Source: Paraburkholderia acidipaludis NBRC 101816
Lineage (GTDB): Bacteria; Pseudomonadota; Gammaproteobacteria; Burkholderiales; Burkholderiaceae
DNA: 64,000 nt
Reading direction: 5' to 3'
Assembly (NCBI RefSeq): GCF_000684975.1
Contig: NZ_BAXZ01000021.1
Span: forward strand, 62,001-126,000
Positions 43,064-50,800 of the stretch are shown here, piece after piece. Every line of letters starts with the position of its first letter. Positions within the stretch are counted from its first letter, which is position 1. A model generated the notes under the pieces. The model saw only the letters and a list, made by a program, of their open reading frames with translations, did not search any database and was not told where the DNA came from. Both the position numbers and the translations under genes were made by a program.

Positions 43064-44341
43064 CTACGCCCGCTCATCGTAGGACACCAGGCTCCATGGC
43101 GCACCGGTACGGTCCGAGCGCATGCCGAGCAACGCATCGAGCAACCGGATCGGTCGGGGGTGGTTGATAGTGAGTCGCGGCATGATTTCACCCTTGCTGA
43201 GGTATCGCGTAGCTTCCGGGGTATAGCCTTGCCAGTCCTTCGCACACCACACGCCAGTTTCGGGGCAAACTTCGTCGGTGCGCGCCACCGTGCCCAGTGG
43301 CAGGCGGTTGTCCATCACGCTTTTCTGCTTGAGTGGCAGGCCGGTGGCGGGATCGAGATCCTTCGCGCGCGCAAGACGCTCCACCAGCTTCTCGTCGGGC
43401 TTCTGCGGCGGCTTCGCGGCGTCCTGTTCCTTCTGCCACTCGAACGTGTCGTCCCAGGCAGGCAGTTCAGCAGGCGGCAGCGGCACGATCTGGTCGATAT
43501 CCGGCACCTTGGGATTCAAGCCGTCATGGTCGTCCAGAAACTTCCAGATCAGGCCGTACCGGCGCGAGCGCTCTGCATCATTAGTTAGCCCTAGGTAGTA
43601 CACTTCATCTGAAGGCTTGCTATCGAATCCATGCCGCAAAGCGAAAGCAGATTGTGCATCACCAGCCTGTGCGCCCTTCTGAAATGCCTTAACTGCTTCT
43701 GTATAAAGTTTGCGGTCCGTCAGATCAATACCCAGGTAAGTGCCAGCCTTTCCATATCCCTGATTGACCGCACATTCCATCATCTGCCGTGAAATGTCCG
43801 GTGCACGATCCTTCGGCGAAAGCAGATCCCCTACGTAATATTGCCCTTCGGGGCTACCGAGGTCAGCGGCCTTGCGGTAATAGATCCACGCTGCGCGCTC
43901 ATCCTGTTTTACGCCGTAGCCGAGTTCGAGGTAGTGCCCCATGTCGTAATAGCCGCCGGGGATACCCGCCGCGATCAACTGCTCGGCCAGGTCAATCGTT
44001 TCCGTGGCCGCATAGGGAGACGATGCCTGCCCGGTGGACACCAGCAGTTGCAGGTTGTGGTTGGCCTTGTAATGACCATAGGCGGCAGCGATCCGGTAAT
44101 AGCGCGCGGCCGCATCGAAGCCTTTCGGGCCGGGTTTCTTTTCAAGGAACAGGGCGTACTGGAAAAGCGCATCGGCCTGTGGGTCGAGTGCCGGCAGATG
44201 GTCCGCTTCATGAACACAGGTGAAGGCCAGCTTCGCGCGCACAGCGCTCCATTCAGCTTCGGTCGGCATCGGATTATCCTTTTGTGAACAGGCGCACAGC
44301 GCAAGTGCCACGTAGATTGCAATGGTTGTGCTTCGCTTCAT
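43064..44341 (-). CDS. Sel1-repeat lipoprotein, copy B (mosaic immunity protein)
   Basis: The 425-residue lipoprotein has the lipobox LCAC near residue 18 and the same Sel1-repeat layout as copy A. Its first 280 or so residues are very close to copy A (ALFQYALFLEKKPGPK, LVSTGQASSPYAATETIDL). From WQKEQDAAKPPQ to the end, about 120 residues, it is identical to copy C. It is therefore a recombinant of the two neighbours, or the result of gene conversion. It should protect against the same effector or a variant of it. Confidence 0.82.
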   Translation of the reverse strand: MKRSTTIAIYVALALCACSQKDNPMPTEAEWSAVRAKLAFTCVHEADHLPALDPQADALFQYALFLEKKPGPKGFDAAARYYRIAAAYGHYKANHNLQLLVSTGQASSPYAATETIDLAEQLIAAGIPGGYYDMGHYLELGYGVKQDERAAWIYYRKAADLGSPEGQYYVGDLLSPKDRAPDISRQMMECAVNQGYGKAGTYLGIDLTDRKLYTEAVKAFQKGAQAGDAQSAFALRHGFDSKPSDEVYYLGLTNDAERSRRYGLIWKFLDDHDGLNPKVPDIDQIVPLPPAELPAWDDTFEWQKEQDAAKPPQKPDEKLVERLARAKDLDPATGLPLKQKSVMDNRLPLGTVARTDEVCPETGVWCAKDWQGYTPEATRYLSKGEIMPRLTINHPRPIRLLDALLGMRSDRTGAPWSLVSYDERA

Positions 44342-44344
44342 CGC

Positions 44345-44593
44345 TCAGTCCAGCCGCAAACGGCTCGCGCCAGTCCACATGAAGCCAACAAGCGACGCCA
44401 GCGGAGCCTCACCGTTTTTCTGCTTTCCCGCGTTCCGGCTGATGATGTTTTCCCACCCATCGGCAGCGAGTTCAATCGAGTCGGATGCGGCATTTCTGAT
44501 TCCTTTGGTATGGATCTTCCACAGATGCCTGCGCAGCGGCTGCGTCACGTCCATGCGCTCGCGACAGATGTTCAGTTCGCTGTCCACCGCCAT
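44345..44593 (-). pseudogene. Orphan 3' fragment of the phospholipase effector gene (proximal)
   Basis: The second 82-codon remnant has the same extent as the distal one and ends WTGASRLRLD in place of SRASAKKSGLD in the intact effector. Its middle (TKGIRNAASDSIELAADGWE) differs from both other copies, so the fragments have diverged without frame damage. It lacks both catalytic motifs. It sits between immunity copies B and C. Confidence 0.8.
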
Positions 44594-44611
44594 GCTGCGC
44601 CGGTTCCCGCA

Positions 44612-45889
44612 CTACGCCCGCTCATCGTAGGACACCAGGCTCCATGGCGCACCGGTACGGTCCGAGCGCATGCCGAGCAACGCATCGAGCAACCGGATCG
44701 GTCGGGGGTGGTTGATAGTGAGTCGCGGCATGATTTCACCCTTGCTGAGGTATCGCGTAGCTTCCGGGGTGTAGCCTTGCCAGTCCTTCGCACACCACAC
44801 GCCAGTTTCGGGGCAAACTTCGTCGGTGCGCGCCACCGTGCCCAGTGGCAGGCGGTTGTCCATCACGCTTTTCTGCTTGAGTGGCAGGCCGGTGGCGGGA
44901 TCGAGATCCTTCGCGCGCGCAAGACGCTCCACCAGCTTCTCGTCGGGCTTCTGCGGCGGCTTCGCGGCGTCCTGTTCCTTCTGCCACTGGAACGTGCCGT
45001 CCCACGCGGGCAGTTCTGCTGGCGGCAGCGGCACGATCTGGTCGATGTCCGGCACCTTAGGATTGAGGTTTTCGTTATCGGTTAGGAACTGCCAGATCAA
45101 CTCATAGCGCCGCGAACGCTCGGCATCGTCAGGGAGCGCCATGTAGTACAGTTGCGCCGATGGTTGAGGCCCTTTGAAACCATTTTCCAGAAATGACGCA
45201 GATTGCGAATCGCCGGCCTCTACCCCCTTCTGAAATGCTTTAATAGCTTCGGCATACTTGCTGTCACCCATCAGATCAACACCCAGCGTGCTTGCAGCCT
45301 TACCAAAACCCTGATCCATTGCGCACTGTCTCATCTGCCTCGCAATATCCGGTGCACGGTCCAGCGGCGCAAGTAAGTCGCCCACGTAGGATTGAGCATC
45401 AGGATCACCAAGATCGGCAGCCTGCCGGAAATAACGACGTGCCTTGTCTGCGTCCTGCTCGACGCCGTATCCCTCTTCAAGATAGTGGCCCATATCGTAG
45501 TACCCGCCCGGTACACCAGCCTTGATTAACTGCAAAGCCAAACCGACAGCTTCACTCGGTGCATCAGGTGAAGACACTAGATCATCGCTAAGAAGGCCCT
45601 GGAGATTGTTGTTGGCCTTGTAATGACCATAAGCCGCCGCGATCCGGTAATAACGCGCAATCTCGTCAAAGTCCTTCGGCCCACCCTTCTTCTCCAGATA
45701 CCGCGCGTACTTGAACAGCTGGTCTGCGGTTGAATCAAGCTGTGGCAAATGATCGACTTCGCGCGTACACGTAAAGGCCAACCTGGCCCGCACAGCATTC
45801 ATATCAGAAGCAGAAGGCATGGAATTATCCTTTTTCGAACAGGAACACAACAGCAATGCAAGAAGAATGGTCAGCGAAATAGTTTTCAT
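44612..45889 (-). CDS. Sel1-repeat lipoprotein, copy C (immunity protein next to the effector)
   Basis: The 425-residue lipoprotein has the lipobox LCSC near residue 17 and Sel1-like repeats such as ARYYRIAAAYGHYKANNNLQ and ARRYFRQAADLGDPDAQSYV. It is the most divergent in the N-terminal two thirds and starts four bases after the stop of the intact effector gene, so it is the cognate immunity protein by position. In the family, immunity proteins of this type bind the phospholipase in the periplasm and block its active site. Confidence 0.84.
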   Translation of the reverse strand: MKTISLTILLALLLCSCSKKDNSMPSASDMNAVRARLAFTCTREVDHLPQLDSTADQLFKYARYLEKKGGPKDFDEIARYYRIAAAYGHYKANNNLQGLLSDDLVSSPDAPSEAVGLALQLIKAGVPGGYYDMGHYLEEGYGVEQDADKARRYFRQAADLGDPDAQSYVGDLLAPLDRAPDIARQMRQCAMDQGFGKAASTLGVDLMGDSKYAEAIKAFQKGVEAGDSQSASFLENGFKGPQPSAQLYYMALPDDAERSRRYELIWQFLTDNENLNPKVPDIDQIVPLPPAELPAWDGTFQWQKEQDAAKPPQKPDEKLVERLARAKDLDPATGLPLKQKSVMDNRLPLGTVARTDEVCPETGVWCAKDWQGYTPEATRYLSKGEIMPRLTINHPRPIRLLDALLGMRSDRTGAPWSLVSYDERA

Positions 45890-45892
45890 GAA

Positions 45893-47713
45893 CTAGTCCA
45901 GACCACTTTTCTTCGCTGACGCGCGCGAAAAGCCGACAATTGACGCAATGGGAGGTATGCCGTTTAGCTGATTGCGCGCGTTTCGTGCAATGATGTCTGA
46001 CCAAGCGCTGAAAACCTTCTTTGGATCATCCTGCGCTCCCGTTCCTGCGGTATGTATATTCCACAGTTTCCTGCGCAACGGCTGCGTGATGTCCATGCGC
46101 TCGTGACAAATGTTCAGTTCGCTGTCCACTTCCATGCTGCGCGTATTGATATTGGCCGACCCGTGCGTCAGAAACACATCGTCAATAATCATGATCTTGC
46201 TGTGGATATAAACCGGCATCCACGCGTTGCCCGGAGAATCTGGTGCGACCAGCGTACAGATATGAATTTTCAGGCCGAGGATATCCTTCGGCGTAAGTGG
46301 CCCATTGCGCCCCTGCCGGGCGTCATCAAGATTCTTCTGTGCCGCCTTCTGATTTGCCTCGGCATCCGCACCGGAACTCATTCGCGCAAGCGCCAATTCG
46401 TTCGCCGCACTCATGACATCATGCTGTTGCTGGATATCCTGGTTTTCCTGCGCCATGCCGGACATGAGATTCGCCTGCCCGAGACTGTCCAGCATCTTGT
46501 ACGTGCTCACCGTACCGCTGCCCACCCCTTCATCGCTCGAATTCGTGACGACGAACAGATAGAGTGGCCCATGCTTGCCCGGGTCGCGGCCCCATTGAAC
46601 CTGCTTCGCCGCTGCTTCCTTGATCTTTTCAGCCAGCGGCTCCCAGCGGAAATACTGGTTTTCGATATAAATGAATTTTGCTGCGTTAACTACTGTCTGA
46701 AGATACAACGACTTGATATCGCGCTTTCCCTCCTGTGACTGCGTACGCGTGATCTGCGCCATGACAGGAGTACCAAAATCGGGACGTACCTTGAGCTGGG
46801 TTGCAAGTGACTTGCGCTTTGCCAGCAGATCGACGTTTGCATTGCGTTTCCACGCGTTACAGAAATTCGCGTTCAGGCACTCCAGAATCGGCCCCGTAAC
46901 GATACTCGACATGTCCTGGCGCGGAGTCTGCCCGTTGCGCCCGAAGCGGGCATTCATCCGCGCATAGCGATGCGCGTCGTCGTCCCAGTACGCGTCAAGC
47001 GTGTTGTGGCCCATGACAAAACCCACCGCTTGTGCAGGGGCCTCGTAGTCGATCAGGACCATCTTCTGGTGATGCGACGGCCCCGCACCGAAACCACCCA
47101 CGACCGCCGTCTCACTCAGTCCCTTGTCCGCTCGCCGCAGGCTTTCCCGGTACATGATTTCAGCGCGGTCGGTCAACGAAAAGTCCCGGGTCACGAACTC
47201 AATATTCGCAAGAGACTGAATACCTGCCAGCGGTCGGGCAGCCGCCGCACGATCAGCAGCGACAATTCGGGCACGAGAGTACCAGGCACGATCGTATTCG
47301 CGCTGCGTATCGTTTTCGTTTTGTGTCTTGATGCTTCGAAGCGGGGTATAGCCAGGGTTTTCGTTTTCAAGAAACTGACCGACCGCGAATGTATCCGCCC
47401 AGCACAGAATCCGGATCCTGACTCCCTCCTGACCTTTCTTGATCAACAGGTCTCCGATGCAAAGCGAATTTCCACCATCACGCCTGAAATACATTGACGG
47501 CTGGAAACCCCAGCAGATGTAATCAATGGTGTGCTTCGCGTTCTCGATAGCATCGTAGAGCGTACCGAACGCTTCCTCGCCATTAACAAGTGGGCGATAC
47601 GACGCTTCCATCGGAGGATATTCCGTAAGCTGCACGAACCACGGCGTGCAGATCAGCGCCGACGAAGTCTTGTCAAGCGCAACCGGGGTAACAATCGAAG
47701 TGGATTTGCTCAC
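45893..47713 (-). CDS. tle5: Phospholipase D-type T6SS effector (Tle5/PldB-like)
   Basis: The 606-residue protein has two phospholipase D HKD motifs: HQKMVLID at histidine 215, lysine 217 and aspartate 222, and HSKIMIID at 502, 504 and 509, each followed by the GSANIN-type segment in the second half. The N-terminus has TEYPPMEASYRPLVNGEEAF and ICWGFQPSMYF, typical of the Tle5 group. It has no signal peptide, as expected for a VgrG-carried cargo. GTG start, four bases after vgrG. It should cut phosphatidylethanolamine or another phospholipid in rival membranes. Three immunity genes follow, as at Pseudomonas PldB. Confidence 0.87.
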   Translation of the reverse strand: MSKSTSIVTPVALDKTSSALICTPWFVQLTEYPPMEASYRPLVNGEEAFGTLYDAIENAKHTIDYICWGFQPSMYFRRDGGNSLCIGDLLIKKGQEGVRIRILCWADTFAVGQFLENENPGYTPLRSIKTQNENDTQREYDRAWYSRARIVAADRAAAARPLAGIQSLANIEFVTRDFSLTDRAEIMYRESLRRADKGLSETAVVGGFGAGPSHHQKMVLIDYEAPAQAVGFVMGHNTLDAYWDDDAHRYARMNARFGRNGQTPRQDMSSIVTGPILECLNANFCNAWKRNANVDLLAKRKSLATQLKVRPDFGTPVMAQITRTQSQEGKRDIKSLYLQTVVNAAKFIYIENQYFRWEPLAEKIKEAAAKQVQWGRDPGKHGPLYLFVVTNSSDEGVGSGTVSTYKMLDSLGQANLMSGMAQENQDIQQQHDVMSAANELALARMSSGADAEANQKAAQKNLDDARQGRNGPLTPKDILGLKIHICTLVAPDSPGNAWMPVYIHSKIMIIDDVFLTHGSANINTRSMEVDSELNICHERMDITQPLRRKLWNIHTAGTGAQDDPKKVFSAWSDIIARNARNQLNGIPPIASIVGFSRASAKKSGLD

Positions 47714-47717
47714 GCTC

Positions 47718-50360
47718 TCATTGCTCCGCTTCGGGGTTGAGCAGTTTGTTGTATCGCTGCCTGTTCAATGCACGGTCTCCCGGGGGATTGATATCGCTGG
47801 ATGGTTGACTCTCGTGAAAGTGAAAGCCCTGATTGGCGAGATCGCCGTTTGCTTCGTTGCCGCGATATGAACTGGCGACAGGGATCGTATGCTTGACGCC
47901 GCTTGCCAGTTCTAGCGTGTACTTCTTCGTCGTCGGGTGGTGATCGACCTGAAGCAGGCCGGTTTCATCGAACACGCCCTGTTTCACCAGCGTACCGCCA
48001 GCAAACAGTTGGTAAGGCATGCCTGCGGGAATGGCAGCGCGCGAGGCGGGCGACGCCGCCGCATTCAATGTCAGAGGGGTAGTCGGCAGACCCGAGAGCG
48101 CCGGGTGATTCAGGTCCAGCGGCATGTTCAGTGTTGCCTTGCCCTGCTTCTGGATCGTGATGACCTTGAAGAACAGGTCGCCGGGACCGCCCAGCGTAAT
48201 ACTGCCGTCCTTGATCTGGATAAACGCACCGCCACATTCCAGGATGACTTCCTTCCCCGCTGCGATGTTGACCTTGCCGTTGACACTCGCGACCGACACA
48301 TCCCTGTCAGCGGTGATAGACATCGGGCCAGTCTGCGCCTGGACCTCGACCGGACCCTTCGCGGCGAATATCTTGATCCCCAGCTGCTGTACGAACAGCG
48401 ACAGCTTTTCACCCGCCGCCACCGTGAAACGCTTCACTACGCTCCAGTCCGCGTTCTTCCCGGCCACCGCCGAGATGTTGCCTTCTGCCGCAAACTGCAT
48501 GCTCTGGCCCGTCACGAGCGCCGCCGGGGCGGGCGTGCTCATCAGCAGCCCCGGCTTCTTCAGGCCGTCCAGATCGTCCTTCATCTGCTGCTGCGCGTCG
48601 GTGTCGGCAGGCTCGGCCTTCGCGGCACTGGCGGACGCGGCCAGCGCCTTCGCGGTCGCCAGCGCACTTTCGAGCTGCGCCATGCTCTCCTGCATGTCGA
48701 GCTGCTTGCCGGTGGCAGCGGGCCGGTCATACGTCGTGAGCATCAGCCCCTTGCCCGCGCGCTCCACCCCGTAACCCGAGGTCCTGACCTCGTAGCCTTC
48801 CCCCCGGTATTCGAGCTTCTGGTTCACCAGATAGCCGAGATTCAGTTGCGTCTTGCCCGAGTGCTCCGTGGAGAGCTTGATGCCTTCCTGGCCCGCCCAG
48901 TCCTCCATGCGCAGCTTGTTGTTGCTCTGCGTGCGGATCGTGTTGCGCGAGAGCCACCGACGGTCGCTGGTGATGAGGTCGCGCGCCTGGCTATGGTGGT
49001 GGAAGCCGCTGATCTCAGGCTTGTCCGGGTCCCCATCCCGGAATGTGATCCTGGCCTCGTCGTTGTCCAGCGCGACGAAGTGCATGCCGGTCTGGAGTTT
49101 TCCCGCGAACGGTTTCGCCAGGCGCAGCGGTACGCTCTCGCCGCCCCTGGGCCAGGTGCCGAAGTCGGCGTCGAGCCGGACCACGTAATAGCCCGCCGCG
49201 TTCAGGTAGCCGTAGGTATATTTGTCCGGGCTGCAGACCCGTGCCGAAAGTGAACCGGCGATTTTTGCCCATTTAGCCGGTTCGAGCTGGAGACGGAAGC
49301 GCCGGTCGGCGGGGATCGCCCGGAAGGTGTTCGAATAGGGCTTGTCACGCGCGCCGCTGTGCGTGATCTCGGTGATGACCATGCCCTTCGGCGCATCCGG
49401 CAGCACGATATCCGTTTCGAGCACGCTTGCGCATTGCAGGGCGAACACGTTGCCCGTGCCGTCATACACGACCTGCCGCGCCAGCGCCGCTTCGTGACGC
49501 AACTGCGCTTCCCACTTCGCGCCTGCCTGGTCCAGGTGGGCAGTCCCGTAGATGTAGGGTTGGCCGTAGGTGGTGGGATCGCCGGGAGCCACGTTGGCCT
49601 GGTCCCGGAAGCGCTCCCAGGCGGACTCCGGGTTGTAGTCCGCCACCTGGACAGATTGCGGCACGATCTCCGCGTGCGTGCGGATCGACGTGACGGCTTC
49701 CACACCGCCCGATTCCAGACCCGCCGCCTCGCGGTACGGCACGACGATCTGCGGATCGTAGAGGTAGTGATCGATGTCATCGGCGAAGACGATCTGGTCG
49801 CCGTACTCCGTCTCGACGATGCAGCACCAGATGCCCGCCTTCTCCATGAGCATGTGCACATAGTCGAAGTCCGTCATCTGGTGCTGGAAGCGCCACAGGT
49901 GCACGGGATACTGGCGGCGCAGCCGGAACGACACCAGGTGGTCGGGAATGCCGTGCCGGCGCAGGATCGCCTGGATGATCTGCGGGGTCGTGAGGTGCTG
50001 GTACGGCTGGGTGTTCGTGACGGTCTGGAGCCGTCCGAAGCGCGAACTGAGGACCATCACGTACCGGGTGTAGTCCTTCGTCGTCTGCACGGTCGAGAAG
50101 CGGCCGATGTAGCCCGAGAACTTTTTCGTACTGCCGTCCTCGGCCACGATGGAGAACACGGCATCGAGGTTGAGATAATCGGCGCGTGCCAGTTGCTGCG
50201 GATGGGTCAACTCGATGGCCACTACGTTCGGCTCGCCCAGCCTTTCGGTTGCCGTGAACGATACGACCGAGAGTTCCGCCGCGCTGGCCGTGCCTGGCAC
50301 CACCAGACGGCATGCCTGACGACCTGTTATTTCCTGCCGCTGTGGATCGAACTCCGCCAT
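47718..50360 (-). CDS. vgrG: T6SS spike protein VgrG with C-terminal extension
   Basis: The 880-residue spike has the phage gp27-like N-terminal region (RADYLNLDAVFSIVAEDGST, FRLRRQYPVHLWRFQHQMTD) and a gp5-like OB region near GYYVVRLDADFGTWPRGGES. A DUF2345 beta-helix lies at about residues 605-730 (ITADRDVSVASVNGKVNIAA). The last 150 residues hold a segment like a transthyretin-type domain, MPYQLFAGGTLVKQGVFDET near 781, then a polar tail. Such extensions dock effectors. GGGAGG precedes the ATG at 50360, chosen over upstream in-frame starts. No other T6SS structural gene is in the window, so it is an orphan spike. Confidence 0.93.
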   Translation of the reverse strand: MAEFDPQRQEITGRQACRLVVPGTASAAELSVVSFTATERLGEPNVVAIELTHPQQLARADYLNLDAVFSIVAEDGSTKKFSGYIGRFSTVQTTKDYTRYVMVLSSRFGRLQTVTNTQPYQHLTTPQIIQAILRRHGIPDHLVSFRLRRQYPVHLWRFQHQMTDFDYVHMLMEKAGIWCCIVETEYGDQIVFADDIDHYLYDPQIVVPYREAAGLESGGVEAVTSIRTHAEIVPQSVQVADYNPESAWERFRDQANVAPGDPTTYGQPYIYGTAHLDQAGAKWEAQLRHEAALARQVVYDGTGNVFALQCASVLETDIVLPDAPKGMVITEITHSGARDKPYSNTFRAIPADRRFRLQLEPAKWAKIAGSLSARVCSPDKYTYGYLNAAGYYVVRLDADFGTWPRGGESVPLRLAKPFAGKLQTGMHFVALDNDEARITFRDGDPDKPEISGFHHHSQARDLITSDRRWLSRNTIRTQSNNKLRMEDWAGQEGIKLSTEHSGKTQLNLGYLVNQKLEYRGEGYEVRTSGYGVERAGKGLMLTTYDRPAATGKQLDMQESMAQLESALATAKALAASASAAKAEPADTDAQQQMKDDLDGLKKPGLLMSTPAPAALVTGQSMQFAAEGNISAVAGKNADWSVVKRFTVAAGEKLSLFVQQLGIKIFAAKGPVEVQAQTGPMSITADRDVSVASVNGKVNIAAGKEVILECGGAFIQIKDGSITLGGPGDLFFKVITIQKQGKATLNMPLDLNHPALSGLPTTPLTLNAAASPASRAAIPAGMPYQLFAGGTLVKQGVFDETGLLQVDHHPTTKKYTLELASGVKHTIPVASSYRGNEANGDLANQGFHFHESQPSSDINPPGDRALNRQRYNKLLNPEAEQ

Positions 50361-50800
50361 TGCGCCTCCCTCGCATGATGGCGGATCGTGCAAAGGCCTC
50401 CGCCCGGTTTTCACTTCCCGAAGGGGTGAAAATAGGGCAGTTTCCCCACCGGCGGTCATCCCGAAATTCGAGGCATTGATGCACAACAAGACTGCCTCAT
50501 ACCGGCCTTCAGGCGGCGTGCTTCGCGGGACAGGGTGAGTTTCCCCCACGATATTCCCCACACGACACCTGTGGCATCCGAATGCTCCTGCCATTCGAAT
50601 GCCGTGTGCCAACATCTAACCTCTTGAATCTAAACAGAACAGATATTTGTTGCCCTTGTGCACTACATACAAAACTTCTCCACAGATTTTCTGGACAGCC
50701 CTGTGGAAAACCTGTCCGCATCTTCATCAAGCCCCTGATCCCAAAGCGAATTCGGCTGCGGATCACAAATCGCACCGGCCTTCACCGGCCCGCGCACGTT
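50361..50800. other. Intergenic region upstream of vgrG
   Basis: These 440 bases separate vgrG from the end of the chemoreceptor gene, both on the minus strand. They hold an imperfect dyad TTTTCAC and GTGAAAA at 50408-50432, the right copy of the island-flanking element at 50541-50564, and several TGTGGA/TCCACA words at about 50560-50710. The vgrG promoter should be here. No gene is supported. Confidence 0.5.
50541..50564. repeat. Right copy of an element flanking the effector island
   Basis: TTCCCCCACG, four bases ATAT, then TCCCCACACG, matching the blocks at 40859-40880. Both copies are in the same orientation. Confidence 0.5.

Larger units (their letters stand above)
41513..46141 (-). repeat. 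Tandem array of three 1548-bp units (effector 3' end plus immunity gene)
   Basis: Three head-to-tail units start at 46141, 44593 and 43045 with a constant offset of 1548 bases. Each has 249 bases of the effector's 3' end, a four-base-spaced immunity gene, and an 18-base gap. The first unit's effector end belongs to the intact gene and the other two are orphans. The last unit is three bases longer because copy A has one extra codon. The 3' ends of copies B and C are almost identical in DNA (42964-43439 against 44512-44987). Confidence 0.9.
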
